Assembly (NCBI GenBank): GCA_945905925.1
Contig: CAMDQN010000037.1
Span: 1-48,749 of the forward strand
Direction of reading: 5' to 3'
Source of the DNA: Singulisphaera sp. GP187
GTDB lineage: Bacteria > Planctomycetota > Planctomycetia > Gemmatales > Gemmataceae
Length of the DNA stretch: 48,749 nucleotides
A program made the position numbers and the translations under genes. The notes beneath the pieces are model-generated. The model did no database searches and was not told the DNA's origin. It was given only the letters and a program-made list of their open reading frames with translations. Shown here piece after piece: positions 33,544-44,200 of the stretch (position 1 is the first letter of the stretch; each line of letters begins with the position of its first letter).

Positions 33544-36500
33544 ATGGAACCGCGCGACCTCATAGTTTTGACCCCACCGGGAGCCACCGACCCGTCGCTC
33601 GCCATCGCCGCCTGCCGTGCAGGTGCGTGGGGAGTGTTGGACTTGGAGTTCGGCTCTCAGTCTTCCGCGTCTCAATCGCTGACCCGTCTCGCGCGGTTCG
33701 CGGGGGACGGCTACGGCGTCCAACTCCGCACCGACGCGACTGACCTTTTCGACCTCCTTTCGCAGTTCAAACCGGCTTGCGTGATCCTCGCGGGCGCGGA
33801 CGGCCCCACCCTCGCAACCCGCGTGCGCGACCTGAAAACCGCAAACACCGAAGTGCTGCGCGAAGCGGTTAGCGTCAGTGAGGCCGCGAAGGCTGTTGAA
33901 CTCGGCGTTACCGGCATCGTTCTGAAGGGCCACGAAGCCGGCGGGCGTGTCGGCGCCGACACCTCGTTTGTGTTGCTCCAAAAGTGGCGTCAGTTCGCGG
34001 CGAAGAACAGCATCACAATTCCGTTCTGGGTGCGCGGCGGGATCGGTGCGAACACGACCGCCGCGTGTATCGCGGGCGGCGCCCGAGGCGTCGTTCTCGA
34101 TTCGCAAGTGCTGCTGACACGCGAAACGCCGCTCGCGGACGGCACCCGCAAGCGCATCAACGGCCTCGACGGCAGCGAAACACTCGTTCTCGGCGCGAAA
34201 CTCGGCGAAGGCTACCGCATCTACGCGCGGCCGGATTGTGCCGGTGCGCAGGAACTCGCGAAGGAAGACGAGCGACTTCAACACACGGCTCTTCCGCCCG
34301 AAGAAAAGCTCACCGCGTGGCGCGAAGCGGTTCGTAACCGCGTCGCGGCGGACCCCGCCGCAGGCGTGTGGCTCGTGGGTCAGGACATCGTGAACGCGGC
34401 GCCACTCGCGGCGAAGGGCATCACGGTCGCGGGCGTGGTGCAGGCAATCTGCGAACGTTCCGCCAAGCAACTCGAAGGCGCGAAGCGTCTCAAACACCTC
34501 AGCCCCGACTCGCCGCTCGCGAAGTCGCACGGCACGAAGTATCCGATCCTGCAAGGACCGATGACACGCGTAAGCGACACCGCCGCGTTCGCGGACAGCG
34601 TTGCCGCGGGCGGGGCGTTGCCATTCCTCGCGCTCGCGTTGCTTCGCAAGGCTGAAACCGAAAATCTCCTCGCCGAAACGAAGGCGAAACTCGGGAAGAA
34701 GCCGTGGGGCGTGGGCATCCTCGGGTTCGTGCCAAACGAGATTCGTAGCGAACAACTCGAAGCGATTCGCACGCACAAGCCGCCGTTCGCGATCATCGCG
34801 GGGGGCCGACCGGATCAGGCGAAGGAACTCGAGGCACAGGGCATCCCGACGTACCTGCATGTGCCGTCGCCGGGTCTGCTCAAAATGTTCCTGAAGGACG
34901 GCTCGAAACGGTTCATCTTCGAGGGTCAGGAGTGCGGCGGTCACATCGGCCCACGCGCGAGTTTCGCGCTGTGGGAGGCGATGGTCGAGGTGCTGATCGA
35001 GAGCATCGGCGGCAAACCGGCTGACGACTTGCACGTCGTCTTCGCGGGTGGTATTCACGACGCGCTCTCCGCTAACATGGTCGCGGCTCTGAGCGCACCA
35101 CTCGCGGAAAAGGGCGTGAAGGTCGGCGTGTTGCTCGGCACCGCGTACCTGTTCACGAAGGAAGCGGTACAAGGCGGAGCGATCACCGAGCGGTTCCAGA
35201 AGGAAGCTATCGCGTGTGCCGACACCGTGCTGCTCGAAACCGGTCCGGGCCACGCGATCCGTTGCATTCCGACGCCTTACGCCGACGTGTTCGAGAGTGA
35301 GAAGCGCAAACTGAAAGCGGAAGGCAAATCGCCTTTGGAAGTCGGCATCGCGCTTGAGCGCATGAACTTGGGGCGCCTGCGCGTCGCCAGTAAAGGCGTG
35401 GATCGCGCGTCGTCCACGAGCCATGCCCCGAAGGGGGGCGCGAGCGTCAACGGCGTGATCACCAACGGCGCGAACGGTGATGGCCTGCACTCTGTCGGCG
35501 CCGACGATCAGTTTACGCGCGGCATGTACATGATTGGGCAGATTGCCGCGCTGCACGACAAAGTCACGACTATCGCGGAGCTGCACGCGAACGTCACCGA
35601 CAGCATCATTCTCCCGGAATCGGCGATCCACATCGAACCGGAAGCGCCGCCGGCGTGCGATGTCGCAATCATCGGGTTGTCGTGCTTCTACCCCGGTTCC
35701 ACTTCGCTGTCGCAATACTGGGAGAACATCCTCGCGAAGACGAATGCGGTCGTCGAGATCCCGGCGTCGCACTGGGACTGGCGCGCGTACTACGACCCAG
35801 ACCCGCGTGCCAAAGACAAGATGGTGTCGAAGTGGGGCGGGTTCCTCAAGGACATCGCGGTCGATCCGCTCAAGTACGGCATCACGCCGAAGAGCATCCC
35901 GAACATCGAGCCGCTTCAACTGCTCCTGCTCGAAGCGGTGAACCAGGCGCTCGGTGACGCAGGCTACCTCGAACGGCCGTTCGCACGCGAGCGCACTTGC
36001 GCGATCCTCGGTGTCGGCGGCGGTGGGATGCCGCTGTCCGTGTCCTACGGGTTCCGGGCGTGCATGCCGCTGATCGACTCGATTCCCGGCGTGACCGTTA
36101 AAGGGCAGGACATCGTCGATCTCGCGTCGGGGATGTTGCCCGAGTGGACCGAAGACTCGTTCCCCGGCATCCTGCTGAACGTCGCGGCCGGGCGCGTTGC
36201 GAACCGGTTCAACCTCGGTGGCACGAACATGGCGATCGACGCCGCGTGCGGGTCCTCGCTCGCGGCGCTCCACGCCGGTGTGCGCGAGCTGAGCGACGGC
36301 ACTAGCGATGTCGCGATCGTGATGGGCGGCGACGCGGTGCAAACGCCGTTCGCCTACGTCGCGTTCTCGAAAACGCACGCGCTCAGCGCGAAGGGCCGGT
36401 GTCGGCCGTTCGACGCGGACGCCGACGGCATCGCGCTCGCGGAAGGTGTCGGCGTCGCGGTCTTGAAGCGATTGGCTGATGCCGAGCGCGACGGCGACCG

Positions 36501-39500
36501 GATTTACGCGGTCATCAAGGGCGTGGGTTCGTCGAGCGACGGCCGTGACAAGGGTTTGACCGCGCCGCGCGCTGAAGGCCAACTCCGCGCGCTGCATCGT
36601 GCTTACGCACAAGCTCGCGTGAACCCGTCGAACGTGGCGCTCGTGGAAGCGCACGGCACCGGCACCGTGGTCGGCGACCAAACCGAAGCCCGTGCTATTG
36701 GGCAGTTGATGCGCGACGCGGGCGGCGATCCGCAGTCGTGCGCGATCGGGTCCGTCAAGTCAATGATTGGGCACAGCAAGTGCGCCGCGGGCCTCGCGGG
36801 GCTGATCAAGACCGCGTTCGCGCTGCACCACAAGGTGCTTCCGCCAACGCTGGTGGAGAAGCCGAACCCGAAGGCGAATCTGGACGGCGGGCCGCTGTAC
36901 CTGAACACCGAAGCGAAGCCGTGGGTTCACGGGCACGAGTACCCGCGAACCGCCGGCGTGAGCGCGTTCGGCTTCGGCGGGACGAACTTCCACGCGGTCC
37001 TCGAAGAATACACCGGCGATTTCCTGAACCGCCCGGAAAGCGGCCTTCAACAGTGGCCAACGGAACTCATCGTGTGGCGCCGCGCGGATAAGGCCGCGAT
37101 CCTCACGAGCCTCAAACACGTTCGCGACGCGATTGTCGCCGGCGCGCGGCCGACACTCGCTGATCTCGCTGCGAGCGTGTGGCTGAGTAGCAAGGCAATC
37201 GCGTCTACTTCCCCGGTGCTCGCGGTCGTCGCGACCTCGCTCGAAGACCTCAAAGAGAAACTCGACACCGCGATTGCGGCTCTGCCAAACGCGACCGATG
37301 CGCACACCGACCCGCGCGGCGTGTACTTCGCTGCGAAGCCGGAAGCGGCGAAAGTCGCGTTCCTGTTCCCGGGTCAGGGGTCGCAGTACCCGGACATGCT
37401 CGCGCAAGTGGCGATGGCGTTCGCCGAAGTGCGGGCCGTACTCGACCGCGCGGAAACGACGCTCGCGGACGATCTCGACAAGCCGCTGAGCCGGTTCATC
37501 TATCCGCCGACGCCGTTCACGCCGGAACAAGAGGCCGCGAACCGCAACGAACTGCGCCGCACCGAAATCGCGCAGTCGAGTATCGGGGCGACCAGTCTCG
37601 GCATGTTCCGTCTACTCACTGCACTCGGTGTCGATGCGGATTACTTCGCGGGTCACAGCTACGGAGAGTACGCAGCGCTCACCGCCGCCGGGGCGATTTC
37701 AGAAGACGACCTCATGCGGTTGTCGTACAAGCGTGGCCGGGCGATTCGCGAAGCCGCCGTCACCGCGCCCGGTGGGATGATCGCGGCCGACAACACCGCG
37801 GAAGCCATTGCCCCGGTGTTGAAGGGCTTGCCGGACGTGTGGATCGCGAACCACAACTCGCCGACGCAAACCGTGATCGCGGGCACCGAAGACGGCGTGA
37901 AGCTCGCTGCCGAGAAGTTGCAAGCAGCCGGCATTCGGTCACAACGGATCGCGGTCGCGTGCGGGTTCCACTCGCCGTTGATCGCGGGCGCGAAGCCAGC
38001 ACTCACCGACGCACTCGCACAGGCAAAGTTCACGGCGCCGCGAAAGCCGGTGTTCTCGAACACCAGCGCCGTTCCGCACCCGGCCGACGGGTCGGTGATC
38101 GCGGCGCAGTTGACCGAGCACCTCGTCTCGCCGGTGCGGTTCGCGGACGAGATCCGCGCGATGCACGACGCCGGTGCGCGGGTGTTCGTGGAAGTCGGTC
38201 CGCAGGCGGTTCTCACAGGCCTCACGGGGCAGATCCTCGCGGGGCGCCCGCACGTCGCGCTCGCGTCCGACGCGAAGTCGCGGCCCGGGTTAGTTCAACT
38301 CGCACACCTGCTGGGGCAGTTGCTCGCGGCCGGCGTGTCGGTGAACCCCGAGCGACTCTTTACGGGTCGTGCGGTTCAAGCGTTCGACCTGGCGAAGCTC
38401 AGTGCGGACACCGGTAAGCCGAAGTTCGCCCCGACGACGTGGCTCGTCAACGGCATCCGTAGCCGCCCGATCAACGGCCCGGAACCGCTGCTGTTGGGTC
38501 AGGCACGGCCCACTTCCGCCAAACCTACCCCGGCTCCCCTCCCTGAAAAGAAGGGAGAGAAAAGCCTTCTAAGTCCGACTGCGTCGAGTGCGGCTTCGAT
38601 CGCCCCCCCCATCTCTTCCTCCCCCTTCCCTTCAGGGAGGGGGGCCGGGGTAGGTTCTTCACCCTCACGAGCGATGATGCACAACACCGAGACACAACCC
38701 GTTCTCCCCGCTCCTTCCACGAACGGCCCCAGTCACAATCACGCGAATCACCCCGCGCCCGACGGCGCCGCAACCGTGATGATGCGGTTCCAGGAAGTGA
38801 TGGCCCGCTTCCTCGACACACAGAAATCCGTGATGCTAGGGTTCCTCGGTGCGCCCAACGGGAACGGTGCGCACGTGCCTTCGGCCAATGGCAACGGGCA
38901 CGCGGCGTACCCGCTCGCGCCGTCCGCGAACGGGAATGGCAACGGGCACGCTCACGCAACGCCGCTCCCCGTGCCCATCGCAGCCACCAACCGCATCGCC
39001 TCGCAACCGGTCGCGCGACCATCAACACCCGCTCCGGTCGCGCCCATCAGCAATGGTAAGCACGAAACGAACGGCAAGCACGACGCGGTCGCGAAGATCG
39101 CTCCCGTCGTCCCCACCGAAGTCGCACCAGCGAAGAAGCCCGGCGGCGCACTCGACCGGGACGCGCTGCTCGCGCGCCTGCTCGACCTCGTGAGCGAGCG
39201 TACCGGTTACCCGAAGGAAGCGCTTAGCATCGACCTCGACCTCGAAGCCGACCTGGGTGTCGATTCGATCAAGCGCGTCGAAGTATTGGGCGCGCTCGCG
39301 GAAAGCATCGAAGCCGGTGCCGATGGCAAGCAGCCGAACTTGGAGATGGAGAAGTTATCCGTCCTCAAGACACTCCGCGGCATCGCCGACTACGTGATGG
39401 GCGTGCTGAACGAAGCCGCACCGACTCCGGCGATTGCCTCGGCTCCTTCGACCAACGGCAAGCACGAATCGCCAGCGTCGAAAGCCGCGCCGAGTTCCAA

Positions 39501-41142
39501 CGGTGATCTTCATCCGGGCGCGCGGGCGGGCGACGTTCAGCGCCTTGTCGTCAGACTGATCGACGCCCCATTACCGATCCGCCCGACTTTCAACCCGCCG
39601 TCCGGTACGGTCGTCATCACTGACGACGGACTCGGCGTCGCGCAGGAACTGGCCGACCGACTCGCGGAACTCGACATCAAGACCGCGCTCGTTCGCATGG
39701 GCAAGAACCAAGGCTTTGCAGCCGACCTTACCGACCCGACTGCAGTCACGGAGTTGCTCACTCGCGTTCGCGACAAGTGCGGCCCGGTGTCCGGTCTGAT
39801 ACACCTGTTGCCGTGCGCCGGTCCACCCGAAGGCGAGACTGACGAAGCCCGGATGCGCCGCGAAGTTAAGTCGCTGTACCTACTCGCTCGCGGTCTGGAG
39901 AGCGAGATTCGCGACGCCGGCAAGAACGGCTCCGCCGTACTGCTCGCAGTCACCGCGATGGGCGGCACGATGGGCTTCGGCGACGAACTCCCAGCCGATT
40001 TCTTCGCCGGTCACGGCGGCGTCGCGGGGTTCACCAAATGCCTCAGTTACGAGTGGCCCGAAGTGAACGTTCGCGTGGTAGACGTGAGCGCCGAAACGCC
40101 GGCACCGCGACTCGTCGCGCAGTTGCTCGGTGAACTCGGCGATCCAAACGGGCCGTGCGAGGTTGGTTGCGACGGGGAATTCCGCAAGACGTGGCAGGTC
40201 GAACCCGGTCCGCTGGATAAGGACTCGCACGCAATCGAACTCGACGCGAATTCCACCGTGCTCATCACGGGCGGCGCGCGCGGCATCACGGCGCGCGTCG
40301 CGCTGGAGATCGCACAGCGGTACAAATCGAAGCTCGTGCTGGTCGGCAGTTCACCGGTCCCGGTCGCGGAACACCCGGACACGACGCCACTCACGACACA
40401 GGCCGAACTCAAATCCGCGCTGATGAAGTTGCTTCAAACGGCAGGCAAGTCAGCCGCGCCCGCGGCCGTGGAGATCGCCTACAAGCGACTCCTGAAGGAC
40501 CGCGAAATCCGGCAGAACCTCGACGCGATACGCAAGGCCGGAGGCACCGTCGAATACCGTTCCGTCGATGTTCGAGATGCAATCGCGTTCGGCACATTGA
40601 TCGACGAACTGAACGCGCACGGCGGCATCGCGGGTGTAATCCACGGTGCTGGTGTGATCGAGGACAAGTTGCTCCGCGACAAGACCCCGGAGTCGTTCGA
40701 CCGGGTGTTCGGCACGAAGGTGGACAGCGCGCTGACACTGGCTCGCAAACTCGACGCGTCGAAGCTCAAGTTCTTCGCGCTGTTCGCGTCGATCACGAGC
40801 CGCTACGGGAACCGCGGGCAGTCGGACTACGCCGCCGCGAACGAAGTCCTGAGCAAGCTCGCGTGCGACCTCGACCGCAAGTGGCCGGGTCGCGTGGTCT
40901 CGGTGGCGTGGGGCCCGTGGTCGGAAGTCGGCATGGTCGCGGACCTCGCGAAGCACCTGGTCGCCCGCGGCTTGCAACTGATTGAACCGACCGTGGGCGC
41001 CGGGTTCGCGGTGGACGAAGTGATCTTCGGCACGAAGGGCGAACCGGAAGTGCTCGTCGCGGGCGGAAGCGAGTCCGCATCGAAGCCGGCGAGGCCGAGC
41101 GAATCGTCTCCCGTACCGGTCGCGGCCGGTGTCGTCGGGTGA
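33544..41142 (+). CDS. Iterative type I polyketide/secondary-lipid synthase, NPD-NPD-KS-AT-ACP-KR
   Basis: A 2532-residue megasynthase. Two FMN-type nitronate-monooxygenase-like (NPD) barrels lead, at about 1-300 and 320-620. The first has GHEAGGRVG (Arg135 at the usual His), the second GQECGGHIG (His467). The ketosynthase (about 700-1160) has Cys902 (DAACGSS), His1037 (EAHGTGT) and His1077 (GHSKCAAG). The acyltransferase (about 1270-1590) has Ser1372 (GHSYGEY). A linker with a palindromic repeat (1660-1705) and a helical motif (1745-1769) leads to a single ACP, Ser1908 in LGVDSIKRVEVLG. The ketoreductase (about 2005-2500) has TGGARGI and Tyr2429 (SDYAAAN). The PUFA-synthase-type ACP motif suggests a fatty or polyketide lipid. 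ATG 33544 follows GAGGCGAG; a GTG at 33448 is too close to the promoter. Confidence 0.88.
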   Translation: MEPRDLIVLTPPGATDPSLAIAACRAGAWGVLDLEFGSQSSASQSLTRLARFAGDGYGVQLRTDATDLFDLLSQFKPACVILAGADGPTLATRVRDLKTANTEVLREAVSVSEAAKAVELGVTGIVLKGHEAGGRVGADTSFVLLQKWRQFAAKNSITIPFWVRGGIGANTTAACIAGGARGVVLDSQVLLTRETPLADGTRKRINGLDGSETLVLGAKLGEGYRIYARPDCAGAQELAKEDERLQHTALPPEEKLTAWREAVRNRVAADPAAGVWLVGQDIVNAAPLAAKGITVAGVVQAICERSAKQLEGAKRLKHLSPDSPLAKSHGTKYPILQGPMTRVSDTAAFADSVAAGGALPFLALALLRKAETENLLAETKAKLGKKPWGVGILGFVPNEIRSEQLEAIRTHKPPFAIIAGGRPDQAKELEAQGIPTYLHVPSPGLLKMFLKDGSKRFIFEGQECGGHIGPRASFALWEAMVEVLIESIGGKPADDLHVVFAGGIHDALSANMVAALSAPLAEKGVKVGVLLGTAYLFTKEAVQGGAITERFQKEAIACADTVLLETGPGHAIRCIPTPYADVFESEKRKLKAEGKSPLEVGIALERMNLGRLRVASKGVDRASSTSHAPKGGASVNGVITNGANGDGLHSVGADDQFTRGMYMIGQIAALHDKVTTIAELHANVTDSIILPESAIHIEPEAPPACDVAIIGLSCFYPGSTSLSQYWENILAKTNAVVEIPASHWDWRAYYDPDPRAKDKMVSKWGGFLKDIAVDPLKYGITPKSIPNIEPLQLLLLEAVNQALGDAGYLERPFARERTCAILGVGGGGMPLSVSYGFRACMPLIDSIPGVTVKGQDIVDLASGMLPEWTEDSFPGILLNVAAGRVANRFNLGGTNMAIDAACGSSLAALHAGVRELSDGTSDVAIVMGGDAVQTPFAYVAFSKTHALSAKGRCRPFDADADGIALAEGVGVAVLKRLADAERDGDRIYAVIKGVGSSSDGRDKGLTAPRAEGQLRALHRAYAQARVNPSNVALVEAHGTGTVVGDQTEARAIGQLMRDAGGDPQSCAIGSVKSMIGHSKCAAGLAGLIKTAFALHHKVLPPTLVEKPNPKANLDGGPLYLNTEAKPWVHGHEYPRTAGVSAFGFGGTNFHAVLEEYTGDFLNRPESGLQQWPTELIVWRRADKAAILTSLKHVRDAIVAGARPTLADLAASVWLSSKAIASTSPVLAVVATSLEDLKEKLDTAIAALPNATDAHTDPRGVYFAAKPEAAKVAFLFPGQGSQYPDMLAQVAMAFAEVRAVLDRAETTLADDLDKPLSRFIYPPTPFTPEQEAANRNELRRTEIAQSSIGATSLGMFRLLTALGVDADYFAGHSYGEYAALTAAGAISEDDLMRLSYKRGRAIREAAVTAPGGMIAADNTAEAIAPVLKGLPDVWIANHNSPTQTVIAGTEDGVKLAAEKLQAAGIRSQRIAVACGFHSPLIAGAKPALTDALAQAKFTAPRKPVFSNTSAVPHPADGSVIAAQLTEHLVSPVRFADEIRAMHDAGARVFVEVGPQAVLTGLTGQILAGRPHVALASDAKSRPGLVQLAHLLGQLLAAGVSVNPERLFTGRAVQAFDLAKLSADTGKPKFAPTTWLVNGIRSRPINGPEPLLLGQARPTSAKPTPAPLPEKKGEKSLLSPTASSAASIAPPISSSPFPSGRGAGVGSSPSRAMMHNTETQPVLPAPSTNGPSHNHANHPAPDGAATVMMRFQEVMARFLDTQKSVMLGFLGAPNGNGAHVPSANGNGHAAYPLAPSANGNGNGHAHATPLPVPIAATNRIASQPVARPSTPAPVAPISNGKHETNGKHDAVAKIAPVVPTEVAPAKKPGGALDRDALLARLLDLVSERTGYPKEALSIDLDLEADLGVDSIKRVEVLGALAESIEAGADGKQPNLEMEKLSVLKTLRGIADYVMGVLNEAAPTPAIASAPSTNGKHESPASKAAPSSNGDLHPGARAGDVQRLVVRLIDAPLPIRPTFNPPSGTVVITDDGLGVAQELADRLAELDIKTALVRMGKNQGFAADLTDPTAVTELLTRVRDKCGPVSGLIHLLPCAGPPEGETDEARMRREVKSLYLLARGLESEIRDAGKNGSAVLLAVTAMGGTMGFGDELPADFFAGHGGVAGFTKCLSYEWPEVNVRVVDVSAETPAPRLVAQLLGELGDPNGPCEVGCDGEFRKTWQVEPGPLDKDSHAIELDANSTVLITGGARGITARVALEIAQRYKSKLVLVGSSPVPVAEHPDTTPLTTQAELKSALMKLLQTAGKSAAPAAVEIAYKRLLKDREIRQNLDAIRKAGGTVEYRSVDVRDAIAFGTLIDELNAHGGIAGVIHGAGVIEDKLLRDKTPESFDRVFGTKVDSALTLARKLDASKLKFFALFASITSRYGNRGQSDYAAANEVLSKLACDLDRKWPGRVVSVAWGPWSEVGMVADLAKHLVARGLQLIEPTVGAGFAVDEVIFGTKGEPEVLVAGGSESASKPARPSESSPVPVAAGVVG
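38522..38657. repeat. Family A palindromic repeat (copy 5) inside the synthase coding region
   Basis: The left arm AACCTACCCCGGCTCCCCTC with CCCTGAAAAGAAGGG faces the right half CCCCCTTCCCTTCAGGGAGG followed by CCGGGGTAGGTT. It keeps the reading frame open and encodes PTPAPLPEKKGEK, a Ser/Ala spacer and then SSPFPSGRGAGVGSS, in the AT-ACP linker. Confidence 0.9.
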
Positions 41143-41163
41143 GGTCTGATTTGTCTGGAGGCG

Positions 41164-41233
41164 AGCGGGGGCTACGCCCCGCTAACTTCCACGCCTGTGT
41201 GCTTTGAGGTTTAACAGGGGGCTTACGCCCCCC
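41164..41233. repeat. Two short hairpins between the synthase genes
   Basis: AGCGGGGGCTACGCCCCGCT (41164-41183) is a ten-base-pair near-perfect hairpin. GGGGGCTTACGCCCCC (about 41217-41232) is a second. They share the GGGGGCT.ACGCCCC core and lie in the 105-base gap between the two synthase genes, where they could tune read-through. Confidence 0.75.
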
Positions 41234-41247
41234 ACTCAACATTCTCT

Positions 41248-44200
41248 ATGTCCTCCACCCTGACCGAACCACCGCACGCTTCTGCCCCGCCCACGACCGG
41301 GTGGGACACGGAAATGTTCGTGCTGCGCGCCGACGACCGCGCAAACCTACGCGACCGCGTTCTCGCGCTCGCGGCACGGGTCGAGCAACAGCCCGCTGTC
41401 ACTCTAGCGGATGTGGCAGCTTCACTTGCGACCGAGATGAAGCCCGGCGGCTCGCGGCTCGCGGTTGTCGCCGGTTCGCACGTGGACCTTCTCACGCGAC
41501 TGAATCGCGCCGCGGACCGGCTCGCGGATCCGAAGTGCAAGCAGGTTCGCGACGCCAACGGCATCTACTACTTCGATGCACCGCTCGCGGAGCAGGGCAC
41601 CGTCGCGGTTCTGTTCCCCGGTGAGGGCGCGCAATACCTGAACATGCTCGCGGACGTTTGCACCGTGTTCCCGGAAGTGGAAGATGCGTTCGCGTGGTGC
41701 GACCGAGTCGCGATCGAAGCGGGGCGCCCGGAGGAATCCATGCGGCGGATGCTGCACCTCCCGCCCGACGCAACCACCGAAGAGAAAGCGGCGGCTGAGG
41801 CCGTACTACGCGGGCTGGGGCCGTCCATCTTCGGCGTGCTGCTCGCGGACCAGGCGCTGTTTCGCGTGATCGAGAACCTGAAGGTCCCCGTGTCCGCGAT
41901 GGCCGGGCACAGTGCGGGCGAACTCGGCGCACTGCTCGCGAGCGGGGCCATGCGATCGCAGGAGGAGCACGGTTCGCGCCTGCCGGAGATCATGGACATC
42001 ATGCAGCGCCAGGAAGGCGATGCGAGCGGTCCGGAAGCGGTGCTGCTCGCGGTCGGCGCGAGCAAGGCGACCATCATGGAGGTCGCGAGCCGAGTCGCGG
42101 GCGGCGCTGTAATCGTGGCGATGGACAACTGCCCACACCAGTGCGTCGCGGTCGGCCCGGCGCACGCGGTCGCAGCCGTGGAAGCCGCGCTCGCGGAGAA
42201 CGGCGTGATCGCCGAACGACTCCCGTTCAAGCGGCCGTACCACACGCCGCTGTTCGAGCCGTACATGGGAGCGCTGCGCGAACTGTTTGTTAACGTACCG
42301 TTCAACCCAACGAACACGTCCCTGTACAGTTGCTCCACGGGTACGCGGTTCCCCACCGACCCCGACGCGATGCGCGAACTCGCCGTGAACCACTGGGTAA
42401 CGCCGGTGGAGTTCACTCGCATGATCGAGACGATGCACGCGGACGGCGTACGTCTCTTCATCGAATGCGGCCCGCGCGGAAACCTGTCGGCATTCGTGGA
42501 AGACATCCTGCGCGGCAAGCCGTTCGCGGCGATCCCCGCGAACGTGACCCGCAAGAGCGGCCCGACCCAGATTAACCACATGGTCGCGCAGCTGGTGGCG
42601 CACGGCGTCGATCTGAACCTGGGGCACCTGTACGCGGGGAGACCTATTCCCCCAGCCCCCCTTCCTTCAGGGAGGGGGGAGAAAGAACACACACACGCCG
42701 CTGACGCAAACGGACTCGCAATGCCTTCCTCCCCCTTCCCTGAAGGAAGGGGGGTTGCGGGGGTAGGTTCGTCCGACGTGATCCTGCACAACTACCTCGA
42801 CGCGATGGAACAGTTCCTCGACGCGCAGCGCGAGGTGATGTCCGCGTTCCTCGGTGGACACGCACCGTCGGTGGCGCTGCCCACGGAACTGTTCGCGTTC
42901 CCAGACCTCGCGATGCCCCCGGTCGCGAACGTTCCCGATTCGCCAGAAGAAAGACCATTCGCGCTCGTCGAAACAGTTCTCAATCACGAGCCTGGACACG
43001 AGATCATCTTTCGCCGCGTGATGGACGTGCGCGAAGACCTGTACGCAGACGAGCACACGCTCGGCGGGCGCGCGGTAAGCCGCGAAGATCCATCGCAAAA
43101 CGGGCTGCCCGTGCTGCCCATGACCTTCAGCCTCGAAGCGATGAGCGAAGGCGCGGCCCTGCTCGCGCCCGGTAAAGTCGTCATCGCGATCCGCAACATC
43201 CGCCTCTTCCGGTGGCTACCGTTCGACGCGGAGCCGACCACGCTCGAAGTCCGCGCGTCCGTTGCGTCCGTCGATCCCGCGACCGGCATCGTCGAGGTGA
43301 AAGCGGACGTGCGAGACCTGGGCAACTCGTTCCTCCGCGACGGCGCGAACAAGCCGTCGGCTGAAGCCGTGGTCGTCCTCGCGGACCGCTACCCGGACCC
43401 GCCGCCGCCGCACCCGTTCGACCTCACCGACGAAAAGCCGTGTAAGTCCACCGTCGACGACCTGCGCCGAAACATGTTCCACGGGCCGCTGTTCCAGATG
43501 ATTCGGACGCTCGATTGCGTCGGGCGCGAAGGCATTGAGGGCACGCTCGAAGTGCAACCTCGCGACGGGTGGTTCCGCTCCAATCCCAATCCGCATTACG
43601 CGCTCGATCCGGTGCTACTGGACGCCGCGATGCACCTCATCGGTGCGTGGCACCTCGAACAACCAGACTGGACCGGGCGCATCCTGCTGCCCTTCGAGTT
43701 GCAGAAGGTCGAATATTTCGGACCAACCCCGGAGGTCGGTTCACACGTGCTCGTTCGCGGGCACAACGAACAGGAATCCGCGCGCCACTTCCGACACGGC
43801 CTCGAAGTATTCGACACGAACGGCGACCCGTGGCTTCGCCTAACCGGAGCGGGCTACTGGCGGTTCTACCTGCCCTTCGGAAAAGTGAACTTCCACGGAC
43901 CGAAGGACGAGTACTTTCTCAGCCGTGGCTGGCCCGAAGCGGTCGGTGGGAGCGCCGGATTCGGGTGCTGTCAGTTCCTGGAGCCGCCCCCAGACCTGAA
44001 GCAACCTGTGCTGCGCGCGGCCGGCGCACGCGTTACCTTGACCCCGACCGAACTCGCCGTCTACGAAACCTGGTCTGGAACCGACGCGGACCTAAACGAC
44101 TGGTTCTTCGGGCGGCTGATCGCGAAGGACGCGGTCCGCGCCGCGTGGACGGCGAAACACGGCGAAGCGATGTACTCCGCCGACATCGAGACCGAAGTCG

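Noticed and set aside
33310-36681. Open frame of 1123 codons on the minus strand
   Set aside because: It lies opposite the synthase, is Arg/His/Asp-rich with no recognisable domain, and arises from the high-GC codon use of the real gene.
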